Source: Pseudomonas viridiflava (GTDB lineage: Bacteria > Pseudomonadota > Gammaproteobacteria > Pseudomonadales > Pseudomonadaceae). Taken from it: DNA of 64,000 bases. This document shows positions 1 to 7,900 of this stretch, piece by piece. The notes beneath the pieces are model-generated. The model searched no databases and was not told where the DNA came from. It saw only the letters and a program-made list of their open reading frames with translations. The position numbers and the translations under genes were made by a program. The number at the start of each line of letters is the position of its first letter. Positions within the stretch are counted from its first letter, which is position 1. The stretch lies in the NCBI RefSeq assembly GCF_900582625.1, contig NZ_UTIQ01000241.1, forward strand, positions 62,001 through 126,000, written 5' to 3'.

Positions 1-88
1 CTTCCCCGAGGAAATTTAGAATTACCGCCAAATCGCGGCGGCGTTCGCTGTTGTCATCGACCAGTAAAATTTTGGTTTCACGCCACAT
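1..88 (-). CDS. fleQ: Flagellar master regulator FleQ, N-terminal fragment
   Basis: Only the first 29 codons lie in the window; the gene runs off the left edge. The start MWRETKILLVDDNSERRRDL matches the FleQ N-terminal receiver-like domain, with the paired aspartates of a response-regulator fold (VDDN). FleQ is the sigma-54 enhancer-binding protein that switches on flagellar genes and responds to c-di-GMP. It lies downstream of fliT in the same orientation, the usual Pseudomonas order fliC-flaG-fliD-fliS-fliT-fleQ. The 220-base gap before it suggests its own promoter. Confidence 0.93.
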   Translation of the reverse strand, partial: MWRETKILLVDDNSERRRDLAVILNFLGE

Positions 89-189
89 AGTGTCTGGTTC
101 TGATCCGGGGTGTGAAGAAAGCGTCCATCGCAACCACGATAAAATGACGCCAGCAATTGGCCACTAGTAGAGTCAATTTTTTGTACGCA

Positions 190-203
190 GTCAATTTTAT
201 GAC
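190..203 (-). promoter_or_regulatory. FleQ-box-like palindrome upstream of fleQ
   Basis: Read on the - strand the sequence is GTCATAAAATTGAC, which fits the published FleQ consensus GTCaNTAAAtTGAC at all but one position. A second, weaker copy lies at about 172-185. The site is about 100 bases upstream of the fleQ start codon. The inferred role is autoregulation or c-di-GMP-dependent control of fleQ. The match is seen directly; binding is inference. Confidence 0.5.
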
Positions 204-262
204 GTGTTTTTTTCTACCCAGTTCAACCAGGTAGCACATTGTCTTGAGAATTAACGCAGAGG

Positions 263-301
263 TTTGTAGCTAACTCCTCTGAACGAAAGGTTAGCTACAA
301 A
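263..301. repeat. Perfect 12-base inverted repeat between fliT and fleQ
   Basis: TTTGTAGCTAAC at 263-274 is the exact reverse complement of 290-301, with a 15-base loop. It begins eight bases after the fliT stop. On the - strand no T-run follows the stem, so it is not a textbook intrinsic terminator. It could be a weak terminator or mRNA 3' stabiliser for fliST, or a protein-binding site in the fleQ upstream region. Confidence 0.6.
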
Positions 302-308
302 ATTTTGA

Positions 309-608
309 CTAGCCAAACATCTGATAGATTTTGGCGCTTTGATTGGACTTGACCAGCACGGTGAGCTCTTCGCCAACCGCTTCACGCTTGCGTACACAGG
401 CTGCCGTCAGGTGGCGATACACCTCGACCAACGCTTCCATTTGCTCACGCAGGGCTTCTTCGATACCGGTGCTGTCGGCCATGGCGGCACTCACCTGCTC
501 GCGGCACGAGGTGTCCAGCGCGCCGATACGTTCCCAATCTTCCTGTTGAAAGGCGTCGATCAGGGCCAGGCGGGTACTTTCGATTTGTTGCAGCATGGAA
601 TTCGCCAT
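309..608 (-). CDS. fliT: Flagellar chaperone-like protein FliT
   Basis: This is a 99-residue, probably all-helical protein starting MANSMLQQIESTRLALIDAF. It is placed directly after fliS, where Pseudomonas carries its FliT-type export chaperone. In the family, FliT binds the filament cap protein FliD and keeps it unfolded for export. I chose the ATG at 608 rather than the in-frame codon at 644 because a GAGGACAACGA ribosome site precedes it. The gene then overlaps the fliS 3' end (stop at 628) by no codons. The family assignment rests on position, size and helical character, since FliT sequences diverge strongly. Confidence 0.75.
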   Translation of the reverse strand: MANSMLQQIESTRLALIDAFQQEDWERIGALDTSCREQVSAAMADSTGIEEALREQMEALVEVYRHLTAACVRKREAVGEELTVLVKSNQSAKIYQMFG

Positions 609-627
609 TTCGTTGTCCTCACCCACC

Positions 628-1008
628 TTACGGTGCAATTGCATCCCAGCCGGACTTCACTTCACGCAGCAGACCCGACACTTCAACCAGTGGCGCTGGG
701 TCGTTGCTTTTGTTGGCTTCGAGCATGCGGGTGATCATGTATTCGTAAACGCGGTCGAGGTTTTGTGCGACTTCGCCGCCCTTGCCCATGTCCAGACCTT
801 CACGCAGGCCGCCCACGATACCGATGGCTTTGCTGATCAGCTCGCCTTTCATCGAGGCCTGGCCGCGCGCCATGGCGCCTTGGGCTTGAGCCAGACGCTC
901 AAGACCGCCCTCCATCAACATCTGGATCAAACGATGGGGAGTTGCTTCAAACACTTGAGACGACACGCTCACTTGCTTGTACTGATTCATCGCCGCCATC
1001 GCTCTCAT
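628..1008 (-). CDS. fliS: Flagellin export chaperone FliS
   Basis: A 126-residue helical protein with the FliS core: the ATPHRLIQMLMEGGLERLAQA segment near residues 22-42 and a downstream region (MITRMLEANK) typical of the family. FliS binds the disordered C-terminal end of flagellin in the cytoplasm and prevents premature polymerisation. A GAGGG ribosome site lies about 8 bases before the ATG. Start Met1 or Met4 are both possible. It precedes fliT and has its own FliA-type promoter just upstream, which would add late expression together with flagellin. Confidence 0.92.
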   Translation of the reverse strand: MRAMAAMNQYKQVSVSSQVFEATPHRLIQMLMEGGLERLAQAQGAMARGQASMKGELISKAIGIVGGLREGLDMGKGGEVAQNLDRVYEYMITRMLEANKSNDPAPLVEVSGLLREVKSGWDAIAP

Positions 1009-1046
1009 TTTGCAAACCCTCGTGAACCGTTGTTTCGATATTCAAG

Positions 1047-1073
1047 CTATCGGCGGGTTTCGTGGGAGCTTTA
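1047..1073 (-). promoter_or_regulatory. FliA (sigma-28) promoter for fliS-fliT
   Basis: On the - strand: TAAA (1073-1070), a 15-base spacer, then GCCGATAG (1054-1047). The consensus is TAAA-N15-GCCGATAA, so only the last base differs. The -10 lies about 40 bases before the fliS start. This implies that fliS and fliT can be transcribed with flagellin, independently of fliD. Confidence 0.75.
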
Positions 1074-1134
1074 AGCCCGTCCGTACTTTTTCTTCATCAA
1101 AAAAAGCTATCGGCCGGGCGAGAATTAGCGGGAC

Positions 1135-2583
1135 TTAATTCTTCTTGACCAGGCCAGGCAGGTTATCCAGCTGCGACATGAGGCCGGTGCTGGTGTTGGT
1201 GAGCTGCGAAACCAGGGCGTCCATCGCGTTGTACTGTTTGTACAAACGCGTCTGCAACGCGGTCATGCGCAGATCCAAGTCTTCCTGCTGCTTATCGAGA
1301 CTGGTGATGGTATTGGAAAGTTGCTCGGTGCGCTGCTGCAGAATTCCGCCACCATCGGTGTACGGTTTGAGCTTAGACGTAAGCCGGCTCGCTAGCCCGT
1401 CATCGCCGGTGAAATAGGCGGCGACGCCTTCGTAGTTTTCGCTGATCGCGGTGTCGAGTTTGGCGCTGTTGACCTCCAGCGTACCGTCCGTCTTGGTGGT
1501 GATACCCAGGTTGGCCAAGGCCGAAATGGCGCCGCCGTTATCCTGGTTCGATACCAACTCACTGCGGATCGAACTCACCAGCGAGCGCGCCGTGGAGTCG
1601 CCCGCCAGCCCGGCTACAACCGGGTTGCTGTTAGCAACCGTGGTCACTTTGGTCAGCGAATTCACGGTGCTCATCATCTTGTTGTACGCGGTGACGAAGT
1701 TCTGCACGTTGGCTTTCACCGCCGACGTGTTATCGGCGACGTTGAGCGTCAGTGGCTCGTCGGCTTTGGTAACGCCGGTCAGCTTGATGGTCACACCATC
1801 GATGGCTTTGTCGACGGTGTTCGAATCGCTCACCACTTCCAGCCCGTCGATAGTCAGCTTGGCGCTCGACGCAGCGGCCAGGGTTTTACCGCCCTTGGCG
1901 ACGGCGGCGTCGTACTCGGCGGGCGTGGCGAACGTCGTAGGATCCAGCGTAGCGCCGGGGAAGGTCAGGTCTTCGAGCGAGGCATTACCTGTACCGGTGC
2001 TGGTGCCGGTCATGGTGATGTCGTTGCCATCACCCATCTTGGTGCTGCTCAGAACCAGGCGCGAACCCTGGCTGTCGGTGACGATGGTGGCGCTCACCCC
2101 GGCGGTTTTGCCTTGGGCATTGATGGCGTCACGCACACCGGCAAGGGTGTTGTTGGTGCTGTCGACATTGACGGTCAGCGCTGTGTTGCTGCCGACTTTG
2201 ATTTCCAGCGAACCGGTGTTGAATTTGGCAGTGCTGCCGCCACTGATCGCCGCAGAAGCAATTTTGCTGCTGCTGGCCAGTTTCGACACTTCGATTTTAT
2301 AGCTACCCGCGATGGCACTGGCGCTGCCAGTGGCGCTAAGCGCGGTGGTGTTCGTGGACGTCGCCGATTTTGACAGGAAGCTGGTCGGGCTGTTGAGCAG
2401 CGACAGGGCGGTTTGGAACTCGCTCACTGCGCTCTTCAACGAACCGAGCGAGGTCAACTTGGTCGTTGTTTTGGATTCGAGCTTATCGATCTGGTTCTGC
2501 TTGGGCGCTTTCTCCGCCGCCACAGACGCCTTCACGATATCGTCAATATTTACGCCCGAACCAATGCCAGTTACACCAGCCAT
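1135..2583 (-). CDS. fliD: Flagellar filament cap protein FliD (HAP2)
   Basis: A 482-residue protein of typical length for Pseudomonas FliD. The N-terminus MAGVTGIGSGVNIDDIVKAS and the C-terminal coiled region (about residues 400-470, SNTITSLDKQQEDLDLRMTA) are the conserved cap leg segments. The middle is a variable Ser/Thr/Ala-rich domain. FliD forms the pentameric or hexameric cap that folds flagellin at the filament tip, and in P. aeruginosa it is also an adhesin. It follows flaG and precedes fliS. A degenerate sigma-54-like element (TGGTAC-N5-TTGAG on the - strand, 2660-2645) lies just upstream but lacks the invariant -12 GC. Confidence 0.95.
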   Translation of the reverse strand: MAGVTGIGSGVNIDDIVKASVAAEKAPKQNQIDKLESKTTTKLTSLGSLKSAVSEFQTALSLLNSPTSFLSKSATSTNTTALSATGSASAIAGSYKIEVSKLASSSKIASAAISGGSTAKFNTGSLEIKVGSNTALTVNVDSTNNTLAGVRDAINAQGKTAGVSATIVTDSQGSRLVLSSTKMGDGNDITMTGTSTGTGNASLEDLTFPGATLDPTTFATPAEYDAAVAKGGKTLAAASSAKLTIDGLEVVSDSNTVDKAIDGVTIKLTGVTKADEPLTLNVADNTSAVKANVQNFVTAYNKMMSTVNSLTKVTTVANSNPVVAGLAGDSTARSLVSSIRSELVSNQDNGGAISALANLGITTKTDGTLEVNSAKLDTAISENYEGVAAYFTGDDGLASRLTSKLKPYTDGGGILQQRTEQLSNTITSLDKQQEDLDLRMTALQTRLYKQYNAMDALVSQLTNTSTGLMSQLDNLPGLVKKN

Positions 2584-2662
2584 CTCGCACCTCCGTCAAA
2601 AAAACGTCCCGAATTCCCTATGGGAACGGGTATGGCGAGTTGTACTCAAGAACCGTACCAAC

Positions 2663-3028
2663 TCACGCTTTAGCCTCGAACATGAGGCTGCGAATGTCCT
2701 CTAGGCGTTCAGCCAGCTTGAGCAATTCCTCGGAAGGAATCTGCCGCACCAACTTGCCTGAGTCCGTATCGATAACTTTGACAACAACTTCGCCGCTTGA
2801 GTCATCGACATTGAAATTCAAACCACGCTTAACCGTTTGCACGAAGGACTGAATGTCAGCAACTGCTGCATCAATACTTCCACTGTCGGCCTGAGCGTCG
2901 GAGCTGGTATCCGCACTTGCAGCGGACGCCGTCTGTTTTGCAGCCTGCTGAGCAGACCCTACCGGCACTTGCCCGTCACGAGCTTGTCTGGGCAGAGCGG
3001 CAACCGACGTGATATTGGAAACATCCAT
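2663..3028 (-). CDS. flaG: FlaG family flagellar protein
   Basis: A 121-residue FlaG protein. The C-terminal half carries the family signature: LNFNVDDSSGEVVVKVID followed by VRQIPSEELLKLAERLEDI. The N-terminal half is a low-complexity Ala/Ser/Asp-rich linker. FlaG is encoded between fliC and fliD in many polar flagellates and influences filament length. I prefer the ATG at 3028, which has TGAGG eight bases upstream, over the GTG at 3037, which would have no usable ribosome site. Transcription may come from read-through of the fliC terminator, since I see no promoter of its own. Confidence 0.9.
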   Translation of the reverse strand: MDVSNITSVAALPRQARDGQVPVGSAQQAAKQTASAASADTSSDAQADSGSIDAAVADIQSFVQTVKRGLNFNVDDSSGEVVVKVIDTDSGKLVRQIPSEELLKLAERLEDIRSLMFEAKA

Positions 3029-3052
3029 TTTAGACACCTCACAATGGCCAAA

Positions 3053-3081
3053 TGGGAGGAAGGGTCATCCCCTTCCTCCCA
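3053..3081 (-). terminator. fliC terminator hairpin
   Basis: An 11-base perfect stem (GGGAGGAAGGG 3054-3064 with 3070-3080) with a five-base loop, starting 25 bases after the fliC stop. The tail on the - strand is only ATTTGG, so termination is probably partial. That would allow reduced transcription of flaG and fliD. Confidence 0.75.
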
Positions 3082-3105
3082 CCGATTTTGGCGTCTCTTT
3101 CTGCG

Positions 3106-4566
3106 TTATTGCAGCAGACTGAGAACCGACTGTGGCAGTTGGTTAGCTTGAGCCAGAATCGCGGTACCAGCTTGTTGCAGTACTTGGTTTTTCGACAGCT
3201 TTGCAGTTTCAGCAGCGAAGTCGGTGTCTTTGATCCGGCTACGAGCAGCGTCAGCGTTCTCAGAGATGTTCTGCAGGTTGCTGATGGTGTTGTCGAAGCG
3301 GTTCTGTACAGCACCGAGGTCCGCACGCTGAGCATCGATGTTTTGCAGTGCGTTGTCGATTACAGCGATTGCACGTTGAGCGCCGTCAGCGGTGGAGATA
3401 TCCACATCCGAAACGGTGTTCAGGTCGGCAGCCTGGTCGCCAAACACTTCAGTCGAAGTACCGGTGAGGGCGTAGGAGTTCGGCGAGTTCAACTCGACGT
3501 ACCCGATCGCTTTACCGCCAGCGGCACGCACATCGGTTTCGGCGCTGAAAGTACCGTCAGAACCTTGTGCAGCCAGGTTGATGGTACCGGTCGACGAAGC
3601 AGAGTCAGCACCGAAGACAATGTTTTCACCAGTGGCCGAAGTAATGGTCACTTTGTCAGTTTTCGAATCGTAGTTCGCAGTTACGTTCAGCTTACCGGCG
3701 TTCGAGTTGATCTGATCAGCCAGACCTTTGGAGTCAGTCACACCGACGATGGCAACCGATTGGCTACCCACGCTCAGCGAGAAGCTGGCAGCGCCGGAAG
3801 TGATGTTCACGTCAGCCTGTACAACGTTACGAGCCGAAGCGCTGAGGCCCGAGATGGCGCCGTCGAACTTGCCAGCAATCGATTTAGCGCTGTCGCCGGA
3901 GGTTACGGCTACGTCTTTGGTTTGACCGCCACCAACAACGGTGATGGTGTTAGCCGAGAAGCCAGCGCCGCTTGCTGCGATGCTTGCAGACACAGTGCCA
4001 CCAGCAGCCGAAGCGCCGGCGCTGTCAGTGCTTGCGCCGCCACCGATCTGGTACGAACCCAGCGAGGTAGCAGAAGCATTTTTCAGCGAAACGTCGATGG
4101 TTTCGTAAGCGTTGGAACCCACTTGGAAGCTAGTGGTACCGAACGAACCGTCGAGCAGTTTGCGACCACCGAAGGTGGTGGTGTCAGCAATACGGCTCAA
4201 TTCAGCTTGTTGGGCCGATACTTCTTTTTGCAGAGCGGCACGGTCGGTGTCGCTGTTCGAGCCGTTGGCTGCCTGGATGGACAGGTCACGGATACGCTGC
4301 AGAATGTTGGTCGACTGTTGCAGCGCGCCTTCAGCGGTTTGCGACAGAGAGATACCATCGTTGGCGTTACGGGTCGCTACGTTCAGGCCGCTGATCTGGT
4401 TGGTCAGACGGTTAGAGATCTGCAGACCGGCAGCGTCGTCTTTGGCGCTGTTGATGCGGTTACCGGTGGACAGACGTTGCAGCGAGGTATTCAGCGAGTT
4501 GGACGAAGCGTTCAAGTTGCGCTGAGTGTTGAGCGATGCAATGTTCGTGTTAACTGTAAGTGCCAT
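3106..4566 (-). CDS. fliC: Flagellin FliC
   Basis: A 486-residue flagellin. Residues 1-150 form the conserved D0/D1 region (MALTVNTNIASLNTQRNLNA). About 160-390 is the variable, surface-exposed and very Ser/Thr/Ala/Gly-rich domain, and about 395-486 is the C-terminal D1/D0 ending QSVLSLLQ. The many Ser and Thr residues fit O-glycosylation by the adjacent island. The flg22-equivalent segment (residues 30-51) carries Asn36 and Ser51 instead of the Ser and Ala of the P. aeruginosa peptide. The GGGAGA ribosome site and the FliA promoter about 90 bases upstream fix the start and mark it as a late gene. Confidence 0.97.
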   Translation of the reverse strand: MALTVNTNIASLNTQRNLNASSNSLNTSLQRLSTGNRINSAKDDAAGLQISNRLTNQISGLNVATRNANDGISLSQTAEGALQQSTNILQRIRDLSIQAANGSNSDTDRAALQKEVSAQQAELSRIADTTTFGGRKLLDGSFGTTSFQVGSNAYETIDVSLKNASATSLGSYQIGGGASTDSAGASAAGGTVSASIAASGAGFSANTITVVGGGQTKDVAVTSGDSAKSIAGKFDGAISGLSASARNVVQADVNITSGAASFSLSVGSQSVAIVGVTDSKGLADQINSNAGKLNVTANYDSKTDKVTITSATGENIVFGADSASSTGTINLAAQGSDGTFSAETDVRAAGGKAIGYVELNSPNSYALTGTSTEVFGDQAADLNTVSDVDISTADGAQRAIAVIDNALQNIDAQRADLGAVQNRFDNTISNLQNISENADAARSRIKDTDFAAETAKLSKNQVLQQAGTAILAQANQLPQSVLSLLQ

Positions 4567-4657
4567 TTGGGCGTCTCCCGAGTACCTAGTATTTGCCTGA
4601 GCTTGCGACGTTCAGGGCCTGCAGCTCAGGCGCCCCTAGAATTCGCATTCGAAGTGT

Positions 4658-4684
4658 TTATCGGCGCTAGTTCTTGGAGCTTTA
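4658..4684 (-). promoter_or_regulatory. FliA (sigma-28) promoter of fliC
   Basis: On the - strand: TAAA (4684-4681), a 15-base spacer, GCCGATAA (4665-4658). This is a perfect match to the sigma-28 consensus. It lies about 90 bases upstream of the flagellin start, leaving a leader of roughly 80 bases. Confidence 0.9.
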
Positions 4685-4707
4685 GCAAAATTTTCAAAAA
4701 TTTTGCT
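4684..4707. repeat. AT-rich 11-base palindrome abutting the fliC promoter
   Basis: AGCAAAATTTT (4684-4694) and AAAATTTTGCT (4697-4707) are perfect inverted copies separated by two bases. The repeat begins at the upstream edge of the fliC -35 element. Such a position suits an UP-like element or a dimeric regulator site. The remaining sequence from 4708 to 4910 shows no gene or recognisable signal. Confidence 0.6.
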
Positions 4708-4913
4708 GGCTGCTTGCTGAACCGGTGCAAACCGCTTCCACACTTTCTGTATCGGCACAGGCCGCAGAACTAAAGGGCTCGATGAAAATTTTTGCACGTG
4801 GCCAAGCCATCTCCAGCGCCTCGCTTACCCACCCAGCCGTTTAAGTGACGCCAATTTTCAAACAAAACCGGCACTTACCAGGGCTGGCCGCCGCACTCAC
4901 TGTTTTCTGACGC

Positions 4914-4950
4914 GCATAAAAAAGGGGCTATCACCGCTGTGAAGCCCCTT
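4914..4950 (-). terminator. Intrinsic terminator after the glycosyltransferase gene
   Basis: AAGGGGCT (4922-4929) pairs with AGCCCCTT (4943-4950). On the - strand the stem is followed by a run of T. It starts about 20 bases after the stop of the large glycosyltransferase gene and closes the island operon before fliC. Confidence 0.88.
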
Positions 4951-4969
4951 CCACGCATTGACGATGAGT

Positions 4970-7900
4970 CTAGTCGGGCATCCAGGCTTTCGCCCAATTG
5001 CGCACATTCTCGCCTTCGAGCATCCAGTCGCGACGAATAATGGTCTGCAAGTCATCGCCCATTTTCGCCGTTGCATCCAGGTCAGCCAAGTGCATGCGAA
5101 TGGCGTCCATCCAGTCTTTGTAGCGGTTTTTCACCCGCGTGACGGGCAAGTCGCCGCGATAGCACACAGCATCGGTGCAGATCACCGGGAAACCGAGGAA
5201 GCCGTACTCAAGGAGTCGCAGATTACTCTTGCAGTCGTTGAACTGGTTCTGCTCCAACGGCGCCAGCGCCAGGTCAAGGTTCAACGAGGCAAGAATCGTC
5301 GGGTACTTGTCGATGGTCACGCCTGGGTAGTACTCGGTCACGTAGGGCCGCAACTTATCCGGGCACAGGCCAAAGAACACCCATTGCACTTCATCCGCCA
5401 GATCACGCACCACATCGGCAATCAGTTCCAGATCGCCCGTATGCCCTACCCCACCGGCCCAGCCGACTCGCGGCTTGCGTCCAACGCGGCGCTCGCTGTT
5501 CAAACCGTTCCACCAGTTGGTCGGCAGCCGGTTCAGCACCACCCGAATATCGTCATGCATGCCGGCAAGCGCCTCGGCCAACGGCTGCGTCGACACCACG
5601 AAGCGGTCGACCAGCGTCAGCGCTTTGCGCAACGAGCGCAGTACGTCTTTGGGCATGTCGGCGCGGTGCACGCTTTTCAGCGGCAGGTTGGGCAGGTAGT
5701 CGTCCAGCTCGTACACACGGAAGGCGTTCGACAGCTGCTTGATCTCGGCCATCGATTCCAGCTGCGCATCGGTGACCTGGCGCTGGAAGATGATCACATC
5801 GCTCTGGAACCGCTCCAACTCCACCGGATGCAGGAGGGTTTCGCTGATTACCCCGTCCGCCATGCCCTCGCGCTGCATGGCGGTAAACGGCTGGCGCACC
5901 CGGTAATGGCCGCAACCGCCACGATCGGCCGGGTGCACCAGAATGCGCGGCAGCGGCGCCCGCACGAAGGGTTGCCAGATGGCGCCACGAATCGGATCCA
6001 GCTCGAAGCCTTTGTTGGCCAGCGTCAGGTTCTGGTTGTAGGCCGGGTCGCGCGCCAGCAGCGGCAGCCACTTCTGGTACATCGCCGCCTGTTCACTGCG
6101 GAACCGTTTGAGCTTTTGTTCCTGCGCCAGGGTTTCAACGCCCGACTTCTGGCTGACGCTACCCTCGTGCAACAGCACCGAGTAAGGCGTCCACACGCTC
6201 AGGTAGCCGGCTTCGCGCACCTTCAAGCACAGGTCGACGTCGTTGTACGAAACCTTGAACACCACCTCATCCAGCCCGCCAACCGCGTCGTACACCTCTT
6301 TGCGGATGATCAGGCAAGCCGCCGTTACCGCCGAATAGTTCTGCGCCACCAACAGGCGCTGCATGTAACCGGCGCTGTCGCCGGCGTCGCCAAGGAACGG
6401 ATGGTCCGCCGGCCCGCTAAGCCCCAGCACCACACCGGCGTGCTGAATATGGCCGCTGGGGAACAACAGCTTGGCGCCGACGATGCCCACTTCCGGGCGC
6501 CGCGCGTGGTTGAGCAATTCGTCCAGCCAGTCTTCACGCAGAATCGCCGTGTCGTTGTTCAGCAGCACCAGATACTCGCCGCGCGCGACAGCGGCGGCCG
6601 CGTTATTAATAGCCGAGAAGTTGAACGGCCCTGGATAACGCACCACCCGAATCTGCTCGCTGTTCAACTGCTCGATGCCGGCCAGCCAGGCTTTGGCTTC
6701 TTCGGTTTCGCTGGCGTTGTCGATAATCAGCAGCTCGTAATTCGAGTAAGCGGTTTTCTCCAACAAGGTTTCGACGCAGCGTTGCAGCAACGCCAATTGG
6801 TCTTTGGTGGGCACCAGAATGGAAACCAGCGGCTGCTCAGGGTAGTCGTAGCGAATGCGGTTGAAGCCCGGCAATACGCCTTCTTGCATGGTGTGCGGCA
6901 CGCCGAGTCGGTCGAGGTGTTCGCTGACCACCGCTGCCGAATGCAGGCGCACCTCGTCGCTGGCCAGCCAGCGCGCGAACGGCACCGCGCTGTGGCACAG
7001 CACCTCGGCGATATGGCCGACGCTGTCCAGGCCGAACGACTCAGCGCAGCGCAGCTGGAAATCCTGCAACGCCAGGCCGTCGAACTGGAACCGCAGCCCG
7101 CCCAGTTGCTCCAGTGCCTCTCGGACAATAAACAGCGAGCGCCCGGTATACGGGTAGCTGCGCAGCAAATCGAGGTTGAAGTCGGGTTTGAAAATCGGTG
7201 AATGCGCGCCCTGCTCGCCACGGGTGTCTTCGTCGCTGTAATAGCAGCCAGTCGGCGCGGCCACGGCACGGTCCAACAACAATGCCAGCGCGTGGGGTTC
7301 CAGCGTATCGCCGGCCGGCAGCACATACAGCCAATCGGCCGTGCTGGCCACGGCGGCATCGTTAACCTGCTGCCAATCGCCAGTCACCACGCGGTGAGGC
7401 GCGCCGTGCTGTTGCGCGTTCAGGCTGTCGACCGTCGCCTGCAGTGCCGCCGGTTCGGTGCCCGGCAATGCCAGCACCAGCACCTCGATGCTTGGCACAT
7501 ACGCGTCTTGCAAGCGACGCTCGAAGGCGGCGAGCACCTGCGGCGTCAGCGTGTGCAAGTAACCGAACGTAGGCTGGCCCACGGCCTTGTTGCTCATTTC
7601 ATCGACCAGGCTTTGCAGAAACTCGCCGCGCGCTTGCTCAACCGGCGCCTCGACGCCCTGACCATGGCGGCCGTACAAGCGCCGGAACAGCTCGGGGAAA
7701 TTCTTGCGCTCGCGCACGCTCATGCGCTGCTCGGGGCTTTCCTGGCGGATATGCACCTGCACGGTTTGCGCTTGCACATGTTCAACCGAATAACGCGCCG
7801 ACAGTTTCAGCAGCATGTCCCAGTCTTCCAGCGCTGGCAGCTCAACGTCGAAACCGCCCACTTCATCCAGCCACTGGCGCGGGTGCGACCAGGCGTTCAC

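Noticed and set aside
1105..1137. Second FliA-type promoter near the fliD stop.
   Set aside because: A GCCGATAG-like -10 is present (1107-1114, - strand), but no TAAA lies at the 15-base spacing.
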